Part shown: piece by piece, positions 45,401 through 57,100 of the stretch | Layout: every line of letters begins with the position of its first letter | Numbering within the stretch: the first letter of the stretch is position 1 | Source of the DNA: Panorpa germanica | Lineage: Eukaryota; Arthropoda; Insecta; Mecoptera; Panorpidae | NCBI GenBank assembly: GCA_963678705.1 | Contig: OY783208.1 | Span: 23,586,207-23,650,206 of the forward strand | Direction: 5' to 3' | DNA length: 64,000 nucleotides | The notes under the pieces: generated by a model | The model's database searches: none | The model's input: the letters and a program-made list of their open reading frames with translations, nothing else | Told to the model about the DNA's origin: nothing | Made by a program: the position numbers and the translations under genes

Positions 45401-46497
45401 TATTTAAATACATACACAACAGAATCCCTTGTTTTGGTATTGTTAAAAATTCTATAGAGTCACGATACACGGCTCTACGGTCCGTGACTTGTGTTTTATT
45501 TCACTCGTAAACACGTTCGTTCTCTCACTAACAACACAGTTGTAATGACATTCGGTTCGGGCAGATTCGAGGCTAAGGTTTGCAACCAGTCGCGTCGTGT
45601 GCGGAGGGCCCAAGAGTCGCAAATTCTCACTCGTTCAGTTCTAGCGTTAATTCAGGATTTTAACCTAAAAGGTAAATTCAGCTTGTGAAATATAAAGAAA
45701 CAAAATTAATTGTTTTAAATAAAGATAGTAATTAGTACAAAATATTATATGCACAAGGTTAAAATTACATTTGAGGTTAAAACCCTGAATTAAAACTAAA
45801 AACAGTAAGTGGCTATGGTGCCTTAGGGTTTATAAACATACTCCTGGAACATTATAATAGTAAGATTAACCGATATTTCAATAAACGATTCTAAAATCGA
45901 TTTCACTTTTATTAACAAATATATTCTGTAATGAATTCAAGTAGTGATCGTTGAATAGAGTTTGAGAGTAAGGACACTACCTAATTGTGGTCTAAGTGTT
46001 TTGAATGTTGTTTGTGCGTGGACCAGCGTTCTTTGTAATGTGGTTGTGTTCTTGTTGCAGGGAAAAGGGAAAAACGTGAAACTGCTGAAACTATTACTGA
46101 TGGAAAGCATGAGTTACACCAATGTGGGGTGGCTTATACCGCGCTTTGCTGCGACGCTGCTACTGACCGTGCAGTTTGCAAGTGTCGCTGCAGCGACGAT
46201 GTAGTAACTGACGGAATAAGAGCAGCAGGAGAATCATGCCCCGCCAGTAAGTCATCCCTCATCACACCACCGTCACATTACCTCACACGAACTTTATGAA
46301 AATAACCCCCTGTGTGTTTGTTTACAGATATGGGGCAATTCGGGACTAGGCCTACATTGGTCAGTGGTATTGGAGACGGAGACGGCGCAGGGGGCCCAGG
46401 GGGCTCAGACTCTTCAACAGCCTCCCGAATAACAGCAATAGACCTGATCTCCATATTATCCCTTATTTCGTGCGTTTTACTCATCTGCGCGTTCTAA
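42453..46497 (+). CDS. Unrecognised small secretory protein, cysteine-rich, probably GPI-anchored
   Basis: Five exons: 42453-42585, 42667-42810, 42892-42948, 46061-46246, 46328-46497. All are joined in the same phase, giving 229 residues. I do not recognise the family. Seen in order: an N-terminal signal peptide (VLIFAFVAFFVLLVRVDG, residues 8-25); a Ser/Asn-rich acidic region with possible N-glycosylation sites (about 33-92); a basic run RKREKR at 112-117 that fits a furin-type cleavage site; a compact cysteine cluster with Cys 133, 141, 142, 151, 153, 155 and 171 (CCDAATDRAVCKCRC); a Gly-rich stretch; and a hydrophobic C-terminus (DLISILSLISCVLLICAF) running to the stop, preceded by small residues (SDSSTAS). 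This is how a GPI-attachment signal looks. A single-pass tail anchor is the alternative. Inferred role: a cell-surface or processed extracellular factor. Intron 3 (3.1 kb) holds three foldback elements. Confidence 0.75.
43020..43840. mobile_element. FB-B foldback element, both arms
   Basis: About 400-bp inverted arms meet around 43455-43485. Arm landmarks are GATGACGTCACGAACTGAAT, TCGACGCAACAGCTGCTATA and TTTGACGTTTAATTCTGCAT. Its outer end (TGGGTAGTGGACTCATTTCT) and the AACGCCAATGTACGTTTA part resemble MITE-A, so the two families are probably related. The right end is cut by Helitron H1 at 43841. Confidence 0.8.
43841..44035 (-). mobile_element. Helitron H1, 3'-end fragment inserted in FB-B
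   Basis: The minus strand carries the hairpin (CGTCGCTTTGCAACG) and H1 spacer, ending CTTG before a T of the FB-B arm. About 195 bp remain. Confidence 0.6.
44165..44605. repeat. Second foldback, about 160-bp arms
   Basis: The left arm (about 44185-44345, with TCGATATCTCGTAAACCAAA) pairs with the right arm (about 44425-44600, with TTTGGTTTACGAGATATCAG). The loop is about 80 bp. No other copy was noticed in the window. Confidence 0.7.
44606..45822. repeat. Third foldback, 1.2 kb, with an inserted inverted repeat
   Basis: Outer arms pair 44631-44818 with 45606-45812 (CCCTAAATTAACACTAGAAC against TTCTAGCGTTAATTCAGG). Inner arms pair 45162-45275 with 45490-45605 (GGTTGCAAACCTTAG against CTAAGGTTTGCAACC). 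A separate inverted pair (44820-44960 and 45020-45155, each with CCCAGAATGCATTTCTTTT or its inverse, and repeat K) sits in the left arm only. The simplest reading is an insertion into a pre-existing palindrome. Confidence 0.75.
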
Positions 46498-46611
46498 ACT
46501 AACCTAACTAAACCCGGCTAACTCAACCCTCAACGATTTCGAACTTTAACTAAATGTGAAGCACAGTGCCACCCTTAATTAATTGTAACAAACTGTTCGC
46601 TACCCGGAAAC

Positions 46612-46617
46612 AATAAA
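46612..46617 (+). promoter_or_regulatory. Poly(A) signal of the secretory gene
   Basis: AATAAA lies 115 nt after the stop at 46495-46497 and is followed within about 20 nt by a TTGTGCTGATTC-like T/G-rich segment. Confidence 0.65.
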
Positions 46618-46619
46618 TC

Positions 46620-47640
46620 CCTTGTGCTGATTCTATTTGCCTTGTTGTTTATTTCACGTTTTTTTTATTTTTAACAACAGGGAATATGATGCAATGAATC
46701 ATTACACAACATAAATAATGCGAAGAGAAAATTGATAATAAATGTATTTATCGTAAGACCGTTCCTTTAAAATATGTCCAACAATTCCCTTTAATAATAA
46801 AAAGAAAAAAAATGAAGGCTTTTAATTGTTAAAATCTCCTGAATTACAGCGAGTTATTAATAAGTTGTTGGACATTTGAGGTTATGTGCTGTATTCCCTC
46901 TATAGATATTTTTAACGAAAAGAAAAACCAATTTAAGGAATTGAAAACTTCTACTAACAAAATTTAAATAAGATTGTTGGTGTAGCTGCAATCAATTCAT
47001 AAACAATGGCTCTTATTTTAGCTTCTGAAGAACACGTCACCTCGTTTTTACTTAAACTCGTTTGATTTCTTTATTTCATGTTTTCTTTATTTTTAACAGC
47101 AGAGAATATGATGCAGTGAATGTTCTAAAATCATAACGCAATAAATGTAAAACTATGTGACATTATAACCACAAATTATAACCTCCAAAATGTGACAATC
47201 TGTCAAAACGCAGTAGGATTTATTTTTAAAAGAAGTTCAATGTCAGTTTGTCAAAAATAAAGAAGTAAAAACAATTTCTATTACTAATTGTTTTTAAAAA
47301 CTGTGAATTAAAAAGTGAAAATAAGGATTTACTGCTTTACCAAGTTGGCCCTCTCCTCCTTCACCCCAAACAAATATTTTCTAATCTAAGAAATAACATC
47401 TTCTAATTTATTGATATGGTACATTCATTTATTTAACATTTAATAGACTTATATAAATTGTTTATTTGGTTTTCCTTAAATTTGGATTTTCTGGAATTTC
47501 AAATTTTACAAAAATAATCACATCTTTACCAGAATTTATTTCTTGTCTGTTCAATGAACCTTGGTTTTTGTGTAGGGGCTACACCACTAACCTAGAAAAT
47601 TCTTTTTCTTTGCTTAACATATTTTCTTTCTTATAAAGAT
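46620..47640. other. Intergenic, short repeats only
   Basis: A degenerate MITE-A/FB-B-like end lies at about 46775-46895. The inverted partner of the repeat at 28640-28781 lies at 47160-47300. No gene seen. Confidence 0.45.
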
Positions 47641-47644
47641 TTCA

Positions 47645-47958
47645 TTTTTCAATTGATGATTGAAATTGATGTTAATAAATATCTAAATGTTGACGGAGAT
47701 ATAGCAATTAAAAATTTGAATTGTAGTTTTAGCGCTAGAAATGGTCGCCCATATTTATGACGTAACATGTCGCACTATTAAGGGATACTGTGTTAAGTAT
47801 AAAACTTTTCGAATGTGTACAACGTTGAATCCCTTTAATAATTAAAGAGATAAAATGACTTTTTTAATTGTTAATATCTCTTAACATATAAGGAGTTCTA
47901 GTAACCCACTTTATCAATATATAGTACACTTTTATAGAAATTAAGACATAGGACACAC
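47645..47958 (-). mobile_element. MITE-A, internally deleted
   Basis: Right-hand part 47645-47770 and left-hand part from 47808 (CGAATGTGTACAACGTTGAA) to GACATAGGACACACGCC, joined by about 40 bp of different sequence, as in the copies at 25247 and 35296. Confidence 0.8.
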
Positions 47959-49670
47959 GCCAAGAAATTGACAGCTATATCAAATCGTGTTCAATGTGTC
48001 ACATAACATTCACGCTCTGTCAGAATTTGTTCATATATAACATTCTTTCTTTTTTCAACATCACACAGTTAAAAAGACATTTTTTGCTAACAGTGTACTC
48101 TCTAGCTCCATTATTATTAATCGGATTAATTTGACGTTTGACAGTGGTACGAAAATACGATCTTTGTCGATCTTTGGTTCAATCTTATTTAAAAATAATT
48201 AGAAACAAAATCATTCCTAAAGCAAATTATTCTCCAATGCTCCATCGCACAGACAAAACTGTATTACGCCTGAAGACTACAAGCAGATATTTGCAAGCAC
48301 CTTATTGACTTTATCAATAGAACTAATTTAATCTCTTTATTTTAAACACCCATACTCGTGTTTATAGATCATAAATTATGTTTTACAAATGTTTATAAAT
48401 GTGTTTATTGTTTTAAGTTCTAATAACTATCGAAAGTTGATGCACTCAAATATATATTAAGAAACAAGATCTCCAAACAAAAAGAAAGCCTCCTCAAATT
48501 AACTATTGGCCAGCTGTGAAGTATATTTTAACTTATATCTCAAAAATGCTTTTAGAAACTTCTTTAAAAAATTCATATATTGTAAAAGAAAAATTAAGGA
48601 AGGTTTTGACTACTTTTGAGATTGTTTGACCAGTTAGTAAAAAAGATATAGAGCTTCAAAGTTGATGTCTTTTAAAACATCTTGAAAATAAAATACTATA
48701 CAAAATGGAGAGTACGTGACGGTGGTATTTAATACTTTTACCTAGGATTGTTTCTAGTGACACCTTAAGACATATTTTCAACACACATTATTGTTTTGGT
48801 GAACTTTCAGGTGTGACAGTGGTGTACCCCCTTAAACAAATTGAACCATGACACAAATTATTGGTGGTCAGGTAAAATCTATAATAAATTTATTTGTACT
48901 CGGATATTCTCGTCATCTGCGTTTATTTTAAGCTTCTGTCGCTTTTAAAAATATACTTCGTGTAACACAAGAACTATAGTTCAAATTAGGAGAGTTCGGT
49001 GGTGAAAACAGGAGATATATGTGGCTCTAGTAACCGGCGAAGTCTCATAATTTGACTATAAATAAGTTGTTAAGTACTTCAAAGGCTATAAAAATATTTT
49101 GTATATAAAGAATAACATTTTTAAGAACGTTGCCAAGTAGTTGTACGATACCGCTTGTTGTAATTTTCTTTACAGGACAATATTTGTCATATTCCCAAAG
49201 AATCGTAAGAAAATGACCATTGTTACATCACGAAACATCCGTTTCCGTTTATAAACGACTTTATTTATTTAATTTTCAAGACGATCGTAAGGAAAATGTT
49301 TTTGTTGGGAACGTTCTTAAGAAATTGAGGTTTGTTTTCTGTAATAAATACATCATCTTATTTATTACTTTATTTTGCATCTTTAATTAAAACAGGGGGC
49401 CCCTTCTCCACTCTAATATCGTTTTCTTTTCATAAAATTGTTGCTCCCAGTACAAATATTTACAACAGTGACAAAAATAACTTCATCAACTTAAAGTACA
49501 AAACAAGAGCAACATTATTTCTTAAAAAGAAAACGCCGTTGTGTTTTTCCACCGCTAAACACAGTTACAGCAATTTGTCTTTCTTTGTCTTAAGTTAAAT
49601 AGTAAAACCAGTAAGGGCTACTGTCCACGACAGCTTCATTTGTTCTCTGAAGTTTACCATTGAGAAAGCA
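47959..49670. other. Intergenic, nothing recognised
   Basis: No supported exon. A stretch at about 49135-49235 resembles 11230-11340 (GACAATATTTGTCA and AAGAATCGTAAGAAAATGAC), and a repeat-G-like piece is at about 48985-49020. The 88-codon frame at 49332-49598 is low-complexity and has no context. Confidence 0.45.
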
Positions 49671-49678
49671 CGCAAGCA

Positions 49679-49900
49679 ATGTCAAGTGATGAAGAAGATG
49701 TGATTACAGCACACATTTTTATTAGAAGACGACGAATCAGACGTAGAATGTATTGGCTTCATCCATACATCGAAAAGAACATTAACCGCAGATTGTTTGT
49801 TGCTGCAAGAGAGTTATCAGAGGATGATTCAGTATTTCAATCAGTATACCGAATGACTGATGTTCAATAATATGAACAACCTCTATATGAAGCGAAAGGT
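49679..49900 (+). pseudogene. HARBI1-like (PIF/Harbinger) transposase, N-terminal fragment
   Basis: From the ATG at 49679, 63 codons are open. They include FIRRRRIRRRMYWLHPYIEK and FVAARELSEDDSVFQSVYRM, then a stop. The arginine-rich start followed by a Tyr-Trp-x-His-Pro core and a 'F..FYRM'-like end resembles, from memory, the start of HARBI1-type transposase-derived proteins. No catalytic region follows; MITE-A begins at 49915. Probably a relic of a Harbinger element. Confidence 0.5.
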
Positions 49901-49914
49901 AATAATTGTTTTTA

Positions 49915-50523
49915 ATGGGCTTGTGTCCTATATCTTAATTTCTATAAAAGTGTACTACATATTGATAAAGTGAGTTACTAGAACTCCTTATATGTTAGGA
50001 GATATTAACAATTAAAAAAGTAATTTTGTCTCTTTAATTATTAAAGGGATTCAACGTTGTACACATTCCAAATGCATGTGACATCACAATCCTTGTGTAA
50101 GGCTACCAACCTTACAGTTCATAAATCTCTGCTATATGTATTTATATATCAAAATATCAAATATTATTTACAGTTATTTCAAGGAACAATAAAATTTAAA
50201 TACTATGTCTCCCTTAGCAGGGTTAAATAAAATGAAAACTTATTATTCTTTGATTTGACTTGATTATTTAACTACCAACAGCTACAAAACATTACCACAG
50301 CACTGACCTACTCAACAAATAACTGACGTATAAATGCATTTCACGTCATACAAATATGGCCGACCATTTCTAGCGCTAAAACTACAATTCAAACTTTTAA
50401 TTGCTATATCTCCGTCAACATTTAGATATTTAATAAAATAGACACGCCAATACATATTTCTTAACATCAAGTTCAAACAACAATTGAAAAATCGACCACT
50501 AAAAAATGAGGACACAAGCCCAT
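49915..50523 (+). mobile_element. MITE-A, complete
   Basis: 609 bp with intact inverted ends, preceded by TA (49913-49914) and followed by TG. It abuts the HARBI1-like relic. Confidence 0.9.
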
Positions 50524-51103
50524 TGCTAAACCATTTAAAAATAATAAGAACATTTTATCAACAATTTTGACGCCATTTTGAATATTATAAAATGCACAAA
50601 TGTGATTTTCTAATAGTAGACGTTATTACCTTTCATTTGATACCAAAAACAATACTACAGAACCTAAATTGTACTTGTCACCTCAAAAATCAGTTTAATC
50701 ACAAATCTAATTGAAAATATACTTGCATTTTACAAATCTACTTTAAATTTTGTGCTAATATATTAGTTTAATATGTAACTTTACATAATCTTGCATAAAA
50801 AGTTTTACTAACGTAAATTTATAGCAAAATAATTTATTTTATGTAATCAGACATCATAATTTTTTTAACTGTGTTTAGCGGGGCTACATCTGGGGTAATA
50901 TCATTGTATATATCTCCTAGGGTAGCAGCCAAACAAGTAAACCAACCCCTAAATTAAATCAAACTTAGGAAATTGTCACAAATTTCATACGGAGCAAATA
51001 TATCATTATATTAAATATCTTTGTTTTTTTTTTAAGTTATAAAATTATATTTTTCTAATAAATATTATTGGCTACTTTTTTTAAAATATATTATGTACAT
51101 TAT
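50524..51103. other. Alsin 3' flank
   Basis: AT-rich. A minus-strand AATAAA at 50833-50838 lies about 270 nt past the alsin stop and may be its poly(A) signal. Nothing else recognised. Confidence 0.45.
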
Positions 51104-54100
51104 TTAACTATTCGTATAAATTTTCTCCTGTAGTATTTGGTGATAGCAAGCCTGCAACAAAAACAAATTAATATTAATGTGTTGATAACGCCTGAAAAAT
51201 ATGCAATTGTTTATACACCGTTCATATTAAATTTAAATCTTCAAAGTATCACGAAATTAAGAACCCGATGAAATCCGAACAAAATCGAATGCTGTCGATT
51301 TAAAACATGTATACATTCAATGAGAGAGATAGCAATATGTTATGTACTTGTTTGTTGAAAAGAGAAAGTATATTTACATATGAATAAATCGACAGCCCCT
51401 GAAGGTTATGTGACACCTTGAACATATTTGAATATATTAAGTACTGTATTTTCTAGGTGGCGGAAAATGACGATCTATTTTTGATTCAACTTACTTTTAA
51501 TGTCGTGATCATGACGTCATCTTCTCCTTGATATTGGACATGTTCTTCTACGCTCATATTTTGGATGCATCCATTTTGTTCCACATTTAAATTGCCATTA
51601 ATTTGCACACTCTTCTCATAAATATTTGATTGTTCTAAAAGGTCTTCTATTAGTGCCACCTGTTATTAAAAATAATAACTATTAATACGTAATCATCGTA
51701 GATTGTATTTTGATAAAAAAAACCATTAATGTTAATAACTCCTTATATGTTAAGAGATATTAACAATTAAAAAAGTCATTTTTTCTCTTTAATTATTAAA
51801 GGGATTCAACGTTGTACACATTCTAAGTGCATGTGACATCACAACCGCTGCCAACCTTACAGCTCATAATTCTCTGCTATATGTATTTACATATCAAAAT
51901 ATCAAATATTATTTACAGCTATTTCAAGGTACAATCAAATTTCAATATTGTCTGACGTAACAGGGTTAAATAAAATGAAAACTTATTATTCTTTGACTTG
52001 CTTTGATTATTTCGACTACCAACAGCTACAAAACATTACCACAGCACTGACCTACTCAACAAATAACTGACGTTAAAATGCATTTCACGTCATACAAATA
52101 TGGCCGACCATTTCTAGCGCTAAAACTACAATTCAAACTTTTAATTGCTATATCTCCGTCAACATTTGGATATTTAATAAAATAGACACGCCAATACACA
52201 TTTATTAACATCAATTTCAATCAACAATTGAAAAATCGAGCAGTTTCTCTTGGAATTTGATATAAATATGAGTAAAATAAGATACTGTACTTTTGCCTAC
52301 GATTGTCCCTAATAGATTGTATTACGCTCCACATTATTCTTAGGGCATTACCTCTGATCCCAGCTGTAAAATCCTGGCGCGAATCACCAAAATCAAAAAT
52401 AAGGGAAACAATGTATCCATCCCCAACAAGAAATCACTCCCAAGTTGTTCGTACACCGCCTCGCTGAGCATCTTGAACGTTGTCCTCAACACCTGCAGCT
52501 TATGATGCGCGCAAAACGTTGTCTTAATTTGTTGCAGAGATTCGACGGCCCCCTGGAATAACTCACAAGAAATGACGCCTCGAAACCTGCTGTTAAATGA
52601 AAATAAATATTATAGGTGGTTTGTGTCTTTGCTAAGTTTATTATTTTTATAAATACTTACTTGTCTATACCTAGGAAGACCATCACCTCGGCGTTGTCTT
52701 TAACATTCCACGCGCACAGCCGCCTCCAGTAGCTGTCGTCATGCTCCTTGTGCGCCAGGGCGTAGAGCACGAAGAGCGCTGAGTTCAATCTTGGGAGGAT
52801 TATAGGATGCAGAAGAGCACTCGGAGAAACTAAAGTACTGCAAATAAAATAAAGTTTTAGCTTCGGGCATGTTCGGGTACCGAACGACTATGACACTAAA
52901 ACACAACATCACTTATTTGTTGAGTAGGTCAGTGCTGTGGTAATATTTTGTAGCTGTTGGTAGTCGAAATAATCAAGTCAAATCAAAGAATAATAAGTTT
53001 TTATTTTATTTAACCCTGTTAAGGCAGACATAATATTGAAATTTGATTGTTCCTTGAAATAGCTGTAAATAATATTTGATATTTTGATATATAAATACAT
53101 ATAGCAAAGATTTATGAGCTGTAAGGTTGTGATGTCACATGCATTTGGAATGTGTACAACGTTGAATCCCTTTAATAATTAAAGAGATAAAATGACTTTT
53201 TTGATTGTTAATATTTCCTAACATATAAGGAGTTCTAGTAACCCACTTTATCAATATGTAGTACACTTTTATATAAATTCAGATATAGGACACAAGCCCA
53301 TTTGGGATTTTTTTTTCGATTCGTAAATAAGTTACCCTATATACAAAATTTCAACTTTCCAGCACAATTTTTACCCTTAGCAAAAACCGCCCTTGTGCCC
53401 CCAAATAAAATTTTTGAATTTCGTTTTTTTAATATGATATTCAATTATTACGCAATACAAAATATGAGCTAACTCCAAATTTTCTTAGCGCCCCTTTTAT
53501 AAAATTTTGAATTTATAAATTTTGAAAAATGTTCGCATTCAATAGCGTAATACACATGCCAAATTTCAACGTTCTATCAATAACGAAGCAAAAGGGACCA
53601 CTTTTTTTCCAGTTTTTCCAAAATTACGGGTTTCCAGGAAATTCAAGGAAAAATCCGAGGACGCCAAAAGTCTTAGATTTTTTTCTCTACGAAATAGGCG
53701 ATTTTCAAAAACATTGACGGAGCCACCATACAAAATTCACTACCAAACATATAAGAATATAAACATACACCTGGAACATTATAATAAAGGATAATCAAGA
53801 TGATCTTCAGAACGTTTTTAGTACTTACCATTTATCCAACCAGATTTTCGTCTCTGGCAACGCTGGGAACAAAGTCTTCACGATTTGGTAGAGCCCCTGG
53901 GTAATCGCACTCAGCTCCCTCAGCGCGTGGTAACACAACAGGGGGCTCACAATGACGCCCCCGTATGTAAACGTAAACGCATTGCCTAGCGTCACCAGCA
54001 ACGAGTACAGCGGATGGGTCGGACTGTCGAACGCTTTGAACAAATACTGTTTTATCTCCAGGTAAACTTCCTTGTCCAGACACTCTATCCCGAACGCAGG

Positions 54101-57100
54101 GATCGTGTCCAGGTCATCAGAATTAAAACTACTTTCATGCTTTTTTCCAGGAGTTTTCATAGAGTTTTCCATTCTAGAATTTGATATGTATACCGCAATG
54201 TTTTGCCAAACTTTCTGAGTTTCTGTGGATAGACTTGAATTGCAAAGAACTTGTTGGTAGTGTTTGAAAATTGACTTCCATTTTTGTGAAGCCTGCACAG
54301 AAAGTTTTCCGAAGGAACTGCAAAAGAAAAATAAGAATTAAATTTATTTATATGAATGTACAACATATTAAGTTTATTGTGTGAAAATTTGAAGTCGATT
54401 GGAGTAAAACTGTCGGAGATGTAGAGTTTTAAGTCTTCACCTCTCTGGTGTGGTTTCGTCTTTCTTTGAAACTTTTAAACGCGTTTTTCTCACACTTAGC
54501 TTTTTGAGAGTCGGTGTCCTCTCTAGCTCAAAATCTACTGCACCGATCCGCAATGAAATTTTGCACACTCTTTCTTTACATAAATGCCGAGGTAACGCTG
54601 TCGAGTTACTTAACAGGGTGTCCTGCAGAAACTTATCAACTAATGAAATCATTTTGGTTTTTTGATTTCAAATAATCCAGTGATGAGTTATGAGTAACTT
54701 TTTTTGTGACGTCACCGGAGATTCGCTGTCAATGGCTCATTTCTTGATATTTATTTATGAAAATTTCACAAAGTATTCTTTAAATGTTATTTTATCATGT
54801 AGTAATTATAGAAATTATCGAACATTATCGAAAATATAATTTTTTTATCGTTTTGACCTTACCTAGGCTTATCCTGTATCGTTTGATTTGTTTTTAAGTT
54901 GCCAGTACACTTGACATTGTCCCAAGTTCCCCCCAATGTTCCTTCCAGCACTCTACCGCCCATAGAGAGCGCCCCCTTTCCTGCTGGTCCTTGCAGACCC
55001 TTCAAATCTCCTTCGTAGTGGGAATCATCTTCAAAGACAACAACCCCATGGCCCTATGGAACATAAATCCATTAAATATCCATCAGATACATTTTAGAAA
55101 TTAAATTCGTGAATTGCTTACTGTTAGCGTGTCCTGCATGAAGACCCCTTCATAATAATTCCCATCCAGGGTCACCAGAAGTCCGCAGCCGTTCTTCTTG
55201 TTGTCGCTCCAATTTCCCAGATATTTCTCACCGTTGGCAATATCGTCTAGGACCCCGTAGCCGCATTTCACGCCGTTGACAAACTCCCCGACGTAAATGC
55301 AGGCCCCCACGCTGTTGAAATGACCTCTGCGAAGGACCCCGTGCCCGTGACGAAGACCGTCCTTGAATTGGCCTTCGTACACGTCACCGTTGGCGTGGTG
55401 GAAGATTCCGTAGCCGTTGTACATGCCGTCCTTCCACTGCCCTTCATAGGTTCCTTGAAAATGTTATTAAGTACAGATTAATATAGATTAAAAGTGTGTC
55501 CAAAATGTGTGCGAGAGAGAAAGGTATATGTTCATATTTGTTCTCTATGCGCATGCGTCGAAAGTGACAGTTGTCTAGATATAATAAATATTAATATTCT
55601 ATTAAGATATAATAAATATTAAATATGTAAAGAAATTATATTTTTTTAGTTCGTACAAAGCTCGTATGTCGGTAAAACAGTGACCGTTCAGTGGAAACAT
55701 ATACGCCATTGATGTCGATGTAGGGATAACGGCCAACACAGTTGATATTTGGAGTGATCAGAACTCACGTTTTTAGTTATATTTATATTTATATAGTCCT
55801 ATATTATAATGTTCCAATTGAAAGTTTATTTGTATGTTTGTTTAGGTGTTTACGCGATTTTCTTGAAAATTGTCTATTTCGTAGGGAAAAAAATTCTAAG
55901 ATTTTTGGCGTCCTCGGATTTTCCCCTGAATTTCCTGGAAACACGTAATTTTGGAAAAACTAAAAAAAAAAAAGATAGAAAGTTGAAATTTAGCATGTGT
56001 GTTACGGTGTTCAATGCTAAAATTTTTTGAAAATTACAAAATTAAAAATTGGAAAAGGGGGCGTTGAGAAAATTAGGGGGCCCGGTAGAAAGCTTTGCAG
56101 AAAACGCAAATTTTGGATTACTTAATAATGAAATATGTTCTTAAGAAAAAAAAATTCAAAATTAAAAAATTTTATTTGGGGGCACGGGGGTGGTTTATGC
56201 CGAGTGTAAAAATAGGACTAGAAGGTTGAAATTTTATATATGGGCTAACTTTAGTACCTAATGTAGAAATCGAAAAAAAAATTCTCAAATTTTGAAAAAA
56301 AGTTGGTCAAAGAATGAACAAATTAAAAAAATATATTTTTTTAGTCAGTTTATATGAAAAATTATTTAGAACAAATATAGCAAAATAAATATAGAACAAG
56401 TTAAATATTTCAATTTAAAAATGGAACTCAATTCACACACAAAATACAGACCATGGGCTGATACCTTAGTATAAAGCAGTTGGTTTACTGACTAACGCAA
56501 AAATCAGTCACATTAGCGCCACTGGTATGCTTTGAAATCTGCTAAAATATCCGAAATAATAATAAGAAGAGTTTTTGACTGTTTTCCTGTTTGACTGTAC
56601 TACACTGTACTAGTTTATATTGTTTACAAGTTGTTTGAATTAAAAAAGTACATGTACTCTTATATCAGTTTCATAGAAAAGAAAAATCAGTGTATCAATT
56701 TTGTTGTTTGTTGTCAGCAAGCATTTTATTTAATATATTATTCTTACAGACTTTTTTTATCATAATAATAATAATTGTTATTAATATTATTTAAAATGAT
56801 TTTAAAGTGCTGTGTACCAAATTGCAAGTCGTGCAATTTCTGCATGCATGAGAACATTAGTACGCTTAAGTAAGTGTTAAAAAATGTATTAAACCTACAA
56901 TAAATAACATTTATGGAGGAATAAATTTATTAATAAATTGTTATTTTTCAGATGCAAATAATTGTCCCAAAAGTTTTAATGATACTGTAGATTTTTTATT
57001 GTTTATCAATAAATTATTTGATGGCGTGAATGGGGCAGCAATTGAATCCCAAAAGAAAAACATGTTGAGGTGAGTACTGCTAATTCCAAGCACTTAGAGT

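Noticed and set aside
50312..50515. Recurring 67-codon frame beginning [12 protein letters not shown] (also 63029, 22370)
   Set aside because: It is the right-hand part of MITE-A read through the terminal repeat; not a gene.
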